Notes: generated by a model from the sequence alone, not told the origin. 64,000 nt of DNA from Bactericera cockerelli (GCA_024516035.1 CM044958.1:27001755-27065754); one strand, 5' to 3'. Positions 23,701 to 35,735 are shown, counted from the first letter of the stretch. Numbers and translations are program-made.

Positions 23701-24389
23701 TTCACGAAATTGCTCTGGGTGCGCATTGACGATCTGAAGCTACAAATTTCATGGCTCTACACATTATCATTTTATAATACAAGACTAAGCGGGTTACACC
23801 CGCCACTTCGTCAGCCCATCAAACACACACGCACACACCCACAAACAAACATTTAAGTCGAAAAAAAACGTGAATATTTTTTGTATCACCCATCCATTTC
23901 ATGTTCTTACTCGGCGTAACTCAAGAACGCCTCATCAGAATTGAGCTCAAATTTAATATGGTTCTTAATGGCCATGTATAGGGGCTTTTAAGCTTTTCAA
24001 AATGTCAGCTCATTGAGCTTATTTACACTCAAATCTGACCGTTCCAATAGATATCTGAAATTATAATTCTTTGAACTGAATCATTCTCCATTTTCAACCT
24101 GATTAAAGTAGTATTTTTTCCGCGTCTACTATAGAACAAAAGAAGGGTCTGAATTGAAACATATGAATAAAAATCTGGGTCACCAATTTAGCCTGAAAAA
24201 GTTAGAAAAAAAACAATACTTATACAGTAGAGTTATTGCATCAAAATGAAACTGAATGACACACAAACACACATTCATCAACTTGATAATTATTACTTTT
24301 AACAATCAAATTATAGTATGTGTAGGACTGTAGAATCCAGACATTGGACTTCCATTAATTACAAAAAACTAAATTAGGAAGTGCAATAC
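23701..24389. other. repeat end and 3' flank of the minus-strand gene
   Basis: GGGTTACACCCGCCACTTCG at about 23792 matches the repeat end at 2381 and is again followed by CA-rich sequence. The rest is probably 3' UTR or flank of the acidic-protein gene. No canonical AATAAA was found on the minus strand close to the stop. Confidence 0.45.
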
Positions 24390-26632
24390 TCATTTTTTCT
24401 TTTTATTAGATCTATGTATTTCATTTAAGTCACTGTAACTACGACCATGTCTTCTCTTTTTTTTAACAACTTTTTCTTTTTCAAAGATTATTTCTACAGC
24501 ATCATCATTATTTTCACTCCAGTTGAGAGTGCTATCATTTTCATTTGTATCTAAACTGTTCGTATAGACAACTTCAACAAGCTGGCTAGCTAATAGACAT
24601 TTTTTATCGTCTACTTCATATAAAATCTCTAAATCATCTCCATTACTATTTTTTCTATTCCAGTGTCTCTGTTTAATTTTACTTTTTTTGTTCTGATTAA
24701 TATTTTTTCTACATGAAGTTTTAACTACCTTAATTTCTTCAATATCAGAATCACATGAGGAATTAGATGGTTCAGTATCACTTGTGCTACTACTGCAACT
24801 ACTACTTAGAGTTTTATTAATATGATGGGTTTCATCATTACTTGAATCATCAGAAACTTCTACAACATCACTACTATCTTCACTATTTTCATCATCTGAT
24901 GTTTCCTCTTCTGATGAAGATGATACATGCACAATTTCCTGAATTTCGTCATTCTGGTTGGTAATTTTTGGGACATTTTTTTCTTTTGTAACAGTGACCA
25001 CCGTCTTTTGCTGTTCCTTTGATTTGTCTTGGTTGATTTTATCTTTCATGATTGGACTATCTTGTTTCTGGGTCACTTTTGCTTCTTTGTTGCAAGTCTT
25101 TTCCTGTATGTCATCTATTTCTTTACTCTTCTCAAGTTTGTCTTCTACTTTCCCATATTCTAGGTCTTCCCCTATTTTTTCTTTGGGTATCTCATGTACT
25201 ACAGAATCATCTATTTCTTGAGACTTTATTGCTCTTGTGCTTGTGATCTGTCCAAGAGTGTCATCTTGTTCTTTAACATCAACAAGTTTTTCTCTCACAT
25301 CTTCATGTAATGTATCTTTCTTGTCTATAAGAATTGTCTCATCAGTATCAGTTGTACTCTTAAAACATCCTTTTTCTTTCTTTATTATTGGATCGTTTGT
25401 GATGTCATGTTTTTCCAAAGTATCTGCAGATTCTTGACTAGATTTATTATTTTTTGTCACTTTATTATTTTCTGGTTCACATTTTTTGCAAAGAGTAAAT
25501 TGGTCACTTTCATTATTTTTCGTTTCTTCGTTTGAAACATTATTTTCAAGTGCTACATGTGTTAATTTATTAGTACTTTCACAGTGTTTCACTTTACTAT
25601 CTCCTTTCAATGTTTTTTCATTTTTTTCTTCCATATGATGGGGAAGGTGCTCTTCTGTAGATAATTCTTCATTTGATATTACATCATCTTGCCCATAGAT
25701 TTCTTTTGTGAATTTGCTAATACTATTGTTTTTCATTTCTCCTGCTAAACTTGGTTCTTTTTCTGTCTGGTTTTCTGGATGTATTTTTTTATGATCAGTG
25801 TCAGATTGTTTGAAATTGCCATCATCTCTGATATTAGTTTCTTGTTCAGGTAATTTTAAAACAACTTCGGTGGCCATTGATTTTTGGTTTTGGGGATGGT
25901 CAATACATTTATTGTTTATTATTGCCACTGTGTTAATATGAGAAGCATACTTTTTGAATAGTTTGTCTTTATTAAAAATTGATTGTTTATCACAATATCT
26001 TTCTTCAACTTTATTTATTGTTGAAAGACCACATTTCATAGTGTATCCAACACTCTTTGAATCACCATCACAAATGAGAATTCTTACACTGTAAAAAAAA
26101 ATTAATGAAGAGTTATATTAGTATATTTCATTTTCCCTTTTAGAGATATATCAGTAATTTAGTACTTTTCATTTAACCTTTTCATCTTTTAAAGGTGAGG
26201 AAACTGAGCCAATCTCAGGGTATTTAAACATGTCTTCACATTGCTAAATTTAGTTGAATACAATGAGATTTATAGTTTGATGTAGAAAAAAAAACCCAAG
26301 CTGCATGTGGGATATAAACCAACTTTCAAGGTTGCAATGAACTTAAAAGTAATCAAACTGCAACCCTAGCCTGTAGGGTGTATCAGTTAGGCTTTTAAAA
26401 ACAGATATCATCATCTATCTTTGATCAATTTTACATCTTACTCACTTTTTTGTTCCCATGGAAGTTTCTACATTTTCATTTACTTGGTGCATCCACTGAG
26501 GTGAAATTTCAAATTGAGATGAGATAGGCAGGTAAACTTCTAAATTTGAATCATTCTTCTTACTTGCTGTGATGATGATCAGGTTGAGAGAGGAGAGGAA
26601 CTTGTGCTCTACATTCCACATGAGGTATTTAC
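24390..26632 (-). CDS. acidic Ser/Asp/Glu-rich protein with possible SUMO-interaction motifs (3' exons)
   Basis: Two minus-strand exons join in phase: 26632-26446 (acceptor CATCCACCAG, donor AA|GTGAGT) and 26088-24390 (acceptor TTTTTTTTACAG), with a 357-bp intron. If ATG 26621-26619 is the start, the protein has 624 residues; the acceptor before it suggests more exons upstream that I could not find. The first exon encodes a compact, hydrophobic-patterned part (SSLNLIIITASKK, NLEVYLPIS). The rest is charged and repetitive, followed by an SSSSEEE/SDDENSED tract and a basic KKKRRHGRSYS end. Counting from the Met at 26039, DLEILYE (469-475), LVEVVY (487-492) and AVEIIFE (514-520), plus EIVHVSSSSEEE and DVVEVSDDSS earlier, look like SUMO-interaction motifs. 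That, with the basic tail, suggests a nuclear protein. Family not recognised. Confidence 0.7.
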
Positions 26633-26669
26633 CTGGTGGATGAATTGAACAAATGTATGTATGAGATAC

Positions 26670-27296
26670 AGGGTGATCCAAACCACTCGGTCACTATCTT
26701 TTTCTCGAGAATGGCTTGAGCTAGGACCTTGAAACAAAAAATTGATTCTCAATAAAGTGTGAAGTGTCTTGGGAAAATAGCTTGAACTTTCGTCTAACAC
26801 CCATAAGGGGTTTTTTTTAAAGGGGTAAATGTCCGTTTCTCCCGAATTCTAAATGCAATACTTATTTTTTTCATATTTAAAATCCACAAAACAAACTAGT
26901 AACACTAGGAAAAAAATGTCCGAGGTTCGAGTCCCAAAAGAACACAATTTTAAAATAAAATGGACTCGTATTGTAGGCAGGACTTATCATGGACACCTGG
27001 TAAATGTTTGAGAAAAAAAATAAGTTAAACAGTATTAAATGTCTACAACTTTAATAATATATCCACTTTTTTCTAAGTGGATATATCATATGAAATTAGA
27101 AGACATTTACTACTGTTTAACTTGTTTTATTTATCATAAACATTTGTCCATGTTAAGTCCTACATACAATCCAGGTCTATTTTATTTTAAAATCGTATTT
27201 TTTCGTTTTTTTTTTCTATTGTTACTAGTCTGTTTTGTAAATTTGAAATATGAAAAAAAAAAAAAAAAAAAATGTGCATTCCATTTAAAATTGGGA
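26670..27296. mobile_element. transposon end plus long palindrome
   Basis: CAGGGTGATCCAAACCACTC at about 26670 looks like a transposon terminus. Downstream, 26848-27065 and 27080-27296 form an imperfect inverted repeat with a centre at about 27056-27087 (ATATATCCACTT ... AAGTGGATATAT). The right arm includes a long A run (about 27251-27271). No transposase is seen. Confidence 0.65.
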
Positions 27297-28693
27297 AGAT
27301 AGATCACATCAGGACCTTTAATGTTTACTCCCATGATGCTTTGCCCAAATTGTATACTTATGATTTTACAGATTATCAAAAAAGTTCTCAGAGATGACTC
27401 CCCCTTTAACCATGGTTTAATTAACCCAAAAATATCTTTTTTAATTTGACTCCTAAAATTTTTGATTTTTGTAAAAAATTTCCCTTCCAAAGGGTGTAGG
27501 ATGAGTTTTTCCTTCATAGAAGGGTGATTTTTCAAAAAGTTAAAAATAATAGAAATCTAAGTTGAAAATGTTATTTTTGGGTTGATTACACCATGTTTAT
27601 CATCTCTGAGATGTTCTTTGATATCTGTTTCAGTCACAAGATAAATGACACTAAATTATGTGAGAAAACAAGAAAATACCTAAAAATTGAACTATTGTGT
27701 ATTTTTTCCACATTTTTCGCAGCTAAATCAAAGGCACATAAGAGAGTGAAATATACCTGTATAGTCTTGGTCAAAAAACCTGATATTTAAACTAAAAATT
27801 TACCAAATCTTTTCTTAGACATAATTGCAGTAATAAGCTAATTGTCTAATTGGTATAAATATTTACCATTTTTGCTTATGATGACCTTCAAAGGACCAAC
27901 AGATTAACGTTGTAAGTTATATCCAAATGACCCTCCATAGTTAGGTACATACCCTCACAAAAATGCAAATATGTGGAGAATGCCAACATAGTTTGAGTTT
28001 CATTTGTGCTTCCATATAAAAACATTTCTTTCATCTGAAAGCAGAACAAATAAACTGGTGTGAACATCACACTACTTTCTATTACGTAAACTTGAGCAGT
28101 TCTTTTTTATAGAAATTTGTTGGAGGAGATGTAGAAGGTAGAATTCCATGAGATAGACCAAGGAGGGAATAGTGGGATGATTTATTGGAGTGAACAAGCA
28201 TTTCTTCTAAGGAGGTATTTAAAACCCTGGACAGAAAGTTATTCAAGAAAAATATTAATGATGCACTATTGAATTTGGCAACTGTTGAGGTAGACAAAGC
28301 TACACAATGATGGTAATGACAGAAATTTCCAAACAAACAATAAAATATAAATGAATAAAAAACTGTGGCTTAAAGTAATAAAAAACTCTCAAAAAATATT
28401 TAGGAAAAACAAAAATATTGTTGGGTGGGATTGAATATTGTGCAATGGTTCTTTGTGAAAATATCAAGTAAGTTAGAAATATATATTCAAAGTATGAAAA
28501 ATGGGTGTAAAGTTATCAAAAAAGATGATTCTACTCTAGGAATTTTTCAATAACACCTATAGTTTACGAGATATTTGAATTTTTATTCTTGAGATATACA
28601 TAACCAAAAAAAAAAGGTAAGTTTTCATGATTTTTTTCCATGTGTGAATTGTTCACACTCTGGAGCTAACTGCCAAATTTCATTGCTCTATGA
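27297..28693. other. non-coding stretch
   Basis: Contains a palindromic terminus of the family-A type at 28055-28075 (CTGGTGTGAACATCACAC, then CTTTCTATTAC). A minus-strand frame at 28082-28336 begins near an acceptor-like CTCAACAG but has no donor in phase with the acidic-protein gene and no family features. The repeat at about 28540-28690 resembles 37620-37800. Confidence 0.45.
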
Positions 28694-28996
28694 CAGGGCT
28701 GCCCAACCAGTCGATGAACATCATGTTGTTTATCTGAGACTTTAACACTTTGTACGCCAAGCCCAAAATTGTGATTTTCCCCTGAGGCCACAATACAAAG
28801 GATTGTCTCTCAATATGTGCGACATGGCCCCCCGCAAGTTTGTTTTTCATGGAGGGCCATGTCGCTCATATTGAGAGACACTTTGTTATCTCTGTTTTTG
28901 TATTTTAGCCCCAGCGGGAAGTCGCTGTCGCTCATATTGAGCGATGTGGCAAACAAAGAGTTAAAGTAGATCTTCTCTAAAGGTTGGGCACCCCTG
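28694..28996. mobile_element. hAT MITE with an internal hairpin
   Basis: Inverted ends CAGGGCTGCCCAACC and GGTTGGGCACCCCTG with an exact 8-bp target duplication CTCTATGA (28686-28693, 28997-29004). Length 303 bp, no coding capacity. Inside, about 28803-28881 folds into a long imperfect hairpin (TGTCTCTCAATATG ... CATATTGAGAGACA with GCGACATGGCC/GGCCATGTCGC). TIR type, duplication length and size are diagnostic of a non-autonomous hAT. Confidence 0.92.
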
Positions 28997-29169
28997 CTCT
29001 ATGACTTCTATTCTTCAGATATTTTGCATGTGTGTTTGTGTTCACACACGTTTGGCCCAATCTCAGATTCACTTCTAATTTGACAATGAAATTGGTTTTA
29101 TCAATATGTGTTTGAGAATCCAGGACTGGAAAGAATACAAACCAAAATGTATTCTTTCAAACAAACCAA

Positions 29170-29376
29170 ATGGCTGTCGAAACACTGGGACCATTTTCTC
29201 GGCAGTTCAAGTCTTTGGTAGACGCAATTTCAGATAAGTTACAACACACATGTGGTGATACCAGGGCTGGGGCATTCATACACCAACGACTGTCATTGGC
29301 AGTCCAGCGTGGAAATGCCTCGAGCCTGGCAGACACCATGTGTTGTGAGAAGAATGATGACATGTTTGTTATATGA
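29170..29376 (+). mobile_element. fragment of a retroelement protein
   Basis: A 68-residue frame begins VETLGPFSRQF and contains RAGAFIHQRLSLAVQRGNAS. This ETLG ... QRLS(I/V)A(I/V)QRGNA pattern recurs, as I recall, in proteins predicted from invertebrate retrotransposons. The piece lacks flanking conserved parts and is not a host gene. Confidence 0.5.
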
Positions 29377-30373
29377 AATATTAAATATTGAGATTCCAAT
29401 TAAGTAAGATAAAAAAAAAAAAAATTATAGGTATATTTTTTAAAAATATTATCTTTTGAATTTGAATGTTATAAAAGTCCATAGTTTTATTACTGTATGA
29501 CTAAATAGTTATTAAATAATTAATAAAACATAATGAGAGTTAACTTTACTTGGGTATAATATCACAGTGCTTTCGTAAGAAACCCTTGTCAATCTTGTAT
29601 CAGTAATTTGACAAATCCTTTTGGATCTAGCATTTCCAATCCAAGACTCACAGTCAATCAGTGTGTTTTTCAAGTTTGATAGACAAAATCATAATTCATA
29701 AATAAAATTGAAGGAGTGGTTTGTTTATACTAAGTTTGAAATCAAGCAATATTAAAATTACTAGGAAAAGGGCAGCAAAAGTGGGCCAGTTGATATTTCT
29801 AATTAAAAGCCATTGAGTGGGGTATAGAATCAAAGGTCCCAAAGCTTGATATGACCATCATAATCCTGTAAAAAATCTGTGTGATGTTTACAGTTCACAG
29901 AACTACTTTTAAATAGGGAAGCGAATGCTTAAGAACAAACTTGTGATTACAATTCTGTCTATTAATAATGCCCTAAATAGTCCAAGCAAAACTTACAATT
30001 GGGTGCTTGGTAAAAGTACTCATTTTGAATTGTGGTGAATAGTTGTGATAGATGTGTTTTCTTATTTATTTAAGTTCCTTCATTTTTCAACTACTCTATC
30101 CTGTGAGTTCAGAGTGCATAATACTTGGATCATTATTATAATACATTATACTTTATTCGTTTGGCTGGTTAACACTGATATGACTTTTCTCACTTATTTA
30201 TCTGAATAGCTACCTTTTGATTTTTCTCTTTTATCTAAAGCAATTTTGTTGTCTTTTTTAAAAAATTGCGCCGTTTTCAAATGTCTTTTTTCAAATTATT
30301 TATGAACTGCCAATCACAGATTTATTGACTCCTCCTAGGGTGATGAATGAAAAACGCGCTTTAAAAAACAAGT
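29377..30373. other. intergenic stretch with repeat fragments
   Basis: Holds the 3' end of repeat family F at about 29815-29912 (AGTGGGGTATAGAATCAAAG, TTTACAGTTCACAGAACTAC) and a MITE-end-like TCTATTAATAATGCCCTAA at about 29958-29976. No gene seen. Confidence 0.5.
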
Positions 30374-31055
30374 GCCGTATTTTTCTTTCTAACCAAACGG
30401 GAATAAAATGAACCAAACTGGAAGCAAGTCATTTTTCTTTTGGAATAGGAAAAATTTCCACTTCCAAAGTTATAAAAAACACGAAAAACGTTAGTTCCAA
30501 AGGATTCGTCAAGATAGCGCCAGTAGAGTTTGCTAACCAAAGTGGAAGTAGAAAATTCTTGCTTCCAGTTCTTTTATAGGTTAAGTCCATTGTTTATCTT
30601 TAAAATGCCGTATTTTTCTTTCTAACCAAACGGGAATAAAATGAACCAAACTGGAAGCAAGTCATTTTTCTTTTGGAATAGGAAAAAATTCCACTTCCAA
30701 AGTTATAAAAAACACGAAAAACGTTAGTTCCAAAGGATTCGTCAAGATAGCGCCAGTAGAGTTTGCTAACCAAAGTGGAAGTAGAAAATTCTTGCTTCCA
30801 GTTCTTTTATAGGTTAAGTCCATTGTTTATCTTTAAAAGTAACCAAACGCATTTTTCTTTTACGAATGACCTTGGAATAAAATGGAAATATTTGGAAAAA
30901 ACCTAACCAGGAAATTTTTTCTGGTTAGAAAGAAAAATACGACTAAAGTAACCAAACGCATTTTTCTTTCACGAATGACCTTGGAATAAAATGGAAATAT
31001 TTGGAAAAAACCTAACCAGGAATTTTTTTTTAGTTAGAAAGAAAAATACGACTAA
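30374..31055. mobile_element. tandemly amplified MITE (A-A-B-B array)
   Basis: Outer ends GCCGTATTTTTCTTTCTAAC (30374) and the inverse TTAGAAAGAAAAATACGAC (ending near 31052) are terminal inverted repeats. Between them a 233-bp unit A is present twice (30374-30606, 30607-30838) and a unit B of about 108 bp twice (30839-30947, 30948-31055). The same A and B sequences, in the opposite order and orientation, form the 283-bp elements at 42392 and 42862. It lies about 0.9 kb upstream of FAM136A. Confidence 0.85.
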
Positions 31056-31996
31056 GTTATGGTCCCTTGAGCGGCAGGCCGCACGCGGCAACTTTTAAAA
31101 CATTTTTTTCGTCAACCGAAGGAAAAGATCAAAAGAATCAAGTTTAGTTTAGTGACCACAACCCTAACCTGACCATTTACTTACTTCAAGAGACTAAACA
31201 ATTATAAAATATCTGAAGAATCTCTTGTTCTTTACATCACCTCTAGAAAGAATTATCAATTTTTTTTCCCTGCAATCTGCAATCCCAGGAATTTGGCAGA
31301 AACTGGTATTCTTATCTAGAAGAACTGTTGGCAAATTATTAATATACAGGGTGAGTCAAATGAGGTGATCCAGTATTTTTCATTGACAGTGTGTTTATAA
31401 GATAGATAAGATAATATTTTTACTGTTCACAAGAATACATGATGTACTTAAAACAATGTCATTATAATTATAGGTACTAGAAATAAGCAAAAATTGGAGG
31501 GGGGGGGGGGGAATAATAATAAATTAAAATATAACTCTATAACTAATATTATATAGTACATTTAAAAACTAAAATAAATTAATCAGAAATTTACCTTTCT
31601 GTTCTCATATTTGTTTGGGGAGTATAATATACACTGAGCATCAAAATTAGAGGAATGCAAAAATGAACTCTAATTTTAAAGACTGTCTTCCTTTTGGGAA
31701 CCTCTTCTTGATCAATAATATTGACAACTATGATTGACTATTGCTTATGAGGAGAAAGATACCCAATTATCAAGCTCGTAGAGAGTAAACAATAGTTAAC
31801 AACGCACCCGGGGTATTGGGGTTTCCACTGCTACTGTGTCAATAAGACTCCAGGAGCACACTATATAAGGTGTCACTGAGACAAGCAAACCCCACTTCTC
31901 AGTTTTCAGCACAAAGTGAAAAGGTGCTAGATGTGGGCATTTCTTAATAATGATACTGAAACAATTTTCAGGTCCTTCTTAATACTCACAATCATC
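31056..31996. other. 5' flank of FAM136A
   Basis: Holds a transposon-end-like ACAGGGTGAGTCAAA at about 31348, a G run at about 31498-31510 and the promoter candidate listed separately. No other gene. Confidence 0.45.
31862..31906 (+). promoter_or_regulatory. possible FAM136A core promoter
   Basis: TATATAAG at 31862-31869 is followed by TCAGTT at 31899-31904, which matches the arthropod initiator. The spacing (about 37-39 bases to the A of the initiator) is a little long for a TATA-initiator pair, so the actual start site is uncertain. The FAM136A ATG is about 95 bases downstream. Confidence 0.4.
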
Positions 31997-33643
31997 ATGG
32001 GTGAAGCTGCTAATCAAAAAATTAATGATGCTGTTATGAAAGTAATGGTGGATATTGACAAACAATTTTTGAGAAAAATGCAAGCTGACATGCATAGGTG
32101 CTCTGTTAAATGTTGTGAGAATAAAGATGCCACCATGGAAGGTTTGTTCCTCTTTCTCACATTTTAAGTTTTTACTACAAAGCTGTGTACTCTTTAGAGG
32201 GCAGAGATCCTGAGTTTGATTCCCAGTTGGGAGTAGAATTTTCCAACAGGAATCTGTACTCCCTCGAAACATATGAGTCTGTTTTGCAGTCCAACCCATA
32301 CTAGGTGAGATTAATATGGGTAGCTGGTACTTAGGTCACATTGTTAATTGTAAGGTTTTCACTGAAAACGCTAGCATCCTAGCACACAAAGTCTTCACCT
32401 TAGTGGACATTGCTTAACTTCAATGATCCTAACCAGTGTATTCAATGCACCATTGACACTGAGTCTGGTCATGAAACTTTTTTCCCATAGCCAGTGGCTA
32501 TGGGACCTCAAATTTAATTTATACCATAGCCACCTCAAATTTGATTTAAAGAGGACCAGTAATAAAATATTGATTTAGATTTTTAAATGGCTTTCACATC
32601 TGGGATACCTGTAATAATTAAGAACCCCTAATTACTTCCAAGAAATTTTTAATATTAGAAATCGGAAGTATTGTGTTTGTTTTTGTAAAAAAATATTTTT
32701 TATTTTTTTCAAGAGGTTATAACAGAATATGATTTTTTTTTTCAATCAGCAAAAAAATATATTTTCACCAAAAAAAAAACATGCTTTAAAATCTTAGGCT
32801 GGTATGCAGAGACGATTTTGTAATCCCTATAGGGTTCACTGTAGGGAGGTCCCAAGCTTGCTATAGGGAATACTTCAACCTTGACAATTATTTATTAAAG
32901 AAACATCTGATTGCACATTCGCACAGACGCTTTAAACAAATGTCTCCGAATAACAAAATCAGCTAAATGTACAAATGACCCAGGCATCCCTATAGTGAGG
33001 ACTCTGCATACAACCCTTAGTTATTCTCAGAAGTAATAATAATAATAACATTGTGATGTAATTGAAAACAATAGACATTTCAATTAATATTTTCAGTCTG
33101 CAGTTAGTCTGCACTTTTTGGTTTTTGTGTTTTTTGATATTTTCAGTAATTTCTAAGAATCTCAGACATGGATGAGACTTTATTGAGACCCTGTATATAT
33201 TCTAGCAGGCTGCAAACACCACCACCTGCACAAACCATACATGCACATGCACTAACATATGAAAACACACCAACCACCAACTTTATGCACAAACCAGCCT
33301 GTCTGAAATAATAATGTAGGTCTACTTTTGGTTATATTACTTTTAATACTTTTTTTCAGGTGTACAGCAATGTTTAGAAGTTTGTTCATCTCCATTCATG
33401 AGGGCACAAAAATATTTACAACTTGAGTTTGAACAATATCAAACTAGATTACAGAGGTGTGTTTTAGATTGTAATGATGAGATCAAAGATAAAATGGGAG
33501 TTAATCCTAAGCAAAGTGAAATGGATGCATACACTCGACAGTTTGAATCCTGTGCAGAAAAATGTGTAGACAAACATATTGCTTTACTACCAACCCTCTT
33601 TCAGAAGATAAAAAAATACCTGGGTGATAATAGTTCTTATTGA
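31997..33643 (+). CDS. FAM136A: FAM136A homologue, two exons
   Basis: Exons 31997-32141 and 33360-33643 join in phase across GAAG|GTTTGT and TTTTTTTCAG|GTGTAC, giving 142 residues; human FAM136A has 138. Four CX3C pairs are conserved: C35/C39, C53/C57, C82/C86 and C113/C117, with RKMQ before the first and HIALLPTL after the last, as in the family. FAM136A is a soluble mitochondrial protein of the intermembrane space whose paired cysteines suggest oxidative folding; its molecular function is not settled. I use ATG 31997 rather than an in-frame ATG 22 codons earlier, because the extra residues do not resemble the family N-terminus and lie beside an acceptor-like TTTTCAG. The intron carries a SINE. 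Confidence 0.93.
32190..32395 (+). repeat. tRNA-type SINE in the FAM136A intron
   Basis: Starts with a B-box-like GAGATCCTGAGTTTGATTCC, continues with part of the shared body (CCCATACTAGGTGAG, TTAATATGGGTAGCTGGTA at about 32294-32330) and ends with the tail module (AGGTCACATTGTTAATTG, TTTTCACTGAAAACGC). Sense orientation. Confidence 0.6.
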
Positions 33644-34737
33644 TCATGCAACATGACTTCTTTGAGACTGTGATCAAACATTTAGTTTCCTTTAAAAATC
33701 CTGAGACTGAGATAATATCTTGGTAGATAATGACCTCTTAAAAATACACTGCCAATCATGGACATATTACTTCCTTGTGAATGGTAATCATAATTTTCAA
33801 CTTTTATTATTGCTAGAATCAGAGGTTTATTTTACCGAATCACATGCATTTACAAAAGTTCTCAACCGATTCTCTTCAAATTTGTTTCATAATGATAGAT
33901 TACATTCTAGTCTCTTCAAAAATCTGTATTGGCAAATCTGGACCTTACTTGTGCCCTTTTTGGTCCAAATTTTCGCGACTCCTTAAATATAAGGCTCAAC
34001 CAAATTATTAAATAAAAATTACGAACTTACTATTTAAACCGCTGCGCTGATACGCTTATACAAACAAAATTTAATCAAAATCGAGTGTATTGTTCACGAA
34101 AAATAATAGTTTTAGTAAAAAGTTAGAGGTCAGGTGCATGGTCTCTATCACCAAGACCCGGTAATGCGAAGTTGAATTTAAAATGGGACTAAAAAAATTA
34201 ATTTATATCTTTGAAATCCGGTCAGTAGTTTCTGATTTGCGCGTTGCAAGGAATGCATTTATTTAACAGACTGACACAAAACCAAAGTTGCTTGGGAGGT
34301 TATGAAATCGGAGCAAAAATATATATATTTTTTTACAAAAATAATATACTCTATGTGTGTGTTGTTGTACTTATTATGTCACAATTGTAGTGGGTAGCTT
34401 AGCATTCCAAATCTCCAAATTTTATTATTTTCACATTTTTTTCCCTCTTGTAATTCTGGCAATAGTTGCTTATTATACAAAAAGCTTTTCATTCTTCCTA
34501 ATATGGTATAAGTGGACAGTGCGCACCCAAGTACAGACCAGAAAATTTCTCTGCTGCCAGGAATCAAACCCAGGTTAGAATGCATGCAAGCAAGTATGCT
34601 ATAAAAATTGCACAAGTCATTGTAGCAATGATATAATTACTGACTAATTTTTTTTTGTAGTGAAACAATCACTTTTTTTATGGTTAGAACAGCATTACTT
34701 TATTTTCTTTTTGATTTTCTAATGCCTTTTCACAGCA
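33644..34737. other. FAM136A 3' UTR and flank
   Basis: AATAAA at about 34010-34015 is a likely poly(A) signal. A minus-strand tRNA-like stretch with a B-box-like AACCTGGGTTTGATTCCTG lies near 34550-34575. No other gene. Confidence 0.45.
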
Positions 34738-35075
34738 TTACCTCTGTGGTGTAAGGGTTGTCATTACTACCCATGGTATAGAGATCCTAAGTGTGATCCT
34801 GGATTTATTAGAATTTTCCAACAAAAATGTCTGTTTCCTCCGATGTAAAAGAACATGTGAGGCTGGCACTTCCACCCCAACCCAGTCTAGGTGAGGTTAA
34901 TGTGTGGTTAGCTGGTATGATTCCTAGCAAATGGAGGATAAAACGCCTGTCCTGAATAACGCAAATCAATATATTATGTTAAAACCAAAGAGAATCAACT
35001 TTCCACAGTAGATCTCATTAGATTGCAGTGTTGTAGAGTTTCCACTGATACTCTAAAGCCAGGTCAGAAAATAAT
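34738..35075 (+). repeat. tRNA-headed SINE, near complete
   Basis: The head has CTCTGTGGTGTAAGGGTTGT (A box) and GAGATCCTAAGTGTGATCC (B box). The body (about 34874-34952: AACCCAGTCTAGGTGAGG, GCTGGTATGATTCCTAGC, AAATGGAGG) is the one also found behind 5S heads. The tail module GATTGCAGTGTTG with CACTGATACTCTAAAGCCAG, then AATAATAAA, ends it. Confidence 0.7.
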
Positions 35076-35469
35076 AAACGCCACCTGGTCATTATACACT
35101 ATTGAATTCTCATTTTTCCTTACCCAGAGTACACAGAAGGAAATTTTGTATCCAAACAGGGATATAACCCATGGCACTAGCATTTAAGAGAGATATGCCA
35201 TTAAACCCTTGGGGAACTGGAAGCTAGCTTGTTAGGGTTGGCTAATCTGCTCTTTTTTTTATAGTGAAACACTCATCTTCTCCCTGTTGAACATCCCCCA
35301 GCCAGACATGAGGTATATCATAACTTATACTATGTATATTTTACATAGGATTTATTAATAAAATTATAGTAATAGCATCAGGTAAATACTAGTACAGGGA
35401 GCAGTAGTTAGAAATTTCTTCTTTTTTGTAGGTTTCTTTCAATTCTTGCATTTAGCTTTTCTCAACTTG
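35076..35469. other. non-coding interval
   Basis: Possible degenerate SINE pieces only, such as GGGATATAACCCATGGCACT at about 35159. No gene. Confidence 0.4.
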
Positions 35470-35735
35470 AATTATGCCTACCGAGCCAAGGCGAGTGCAG
35501 CCGAGCGCGAGTGAACTTGTGCACCTCGCCTACGATCGATCGGCTAGGCTCCGCTCGGCTCGCCGTCGGTCGCTCCGAAGAAAGTCGGTCCCGGGACCCG
35601 AGTCACAGGACACAAGTTCACTCGACGAGAGTGTACTTGCTGCACTCGTGTGCAAGTCTCGGGTACATCTCGCGGCCCCTCGCCTCGGGTGGTCTTGCTG
35701 CCGAGCACCTCGACGAGTGCACTGCTCGTATTAAA
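35470..35735. other. GC-rich island with inverted repeats
   Basis: About 265 bases of strongly GC- and CpG-rich sequence in an otherwise AT-rich window. Short words (GAGTGCAGC, CGAGTGAACTTGTG) on the left recur inverted on the right (about 35608-35655), so the island is partly palindromic. Two overlapping plus-strand frames cross it but show no family features. It ends abruptly into AT-rich sequence at about 35735. Confidence 0.7.

Noticed and set aside
28082..28336. Upstream exon of the minus-strand acidic-protein gene
   Set aside because: An acceptor-like site is present, but I found no donor with the required phase and the peptide has no link to the next exon. It remains possible but unsupported.
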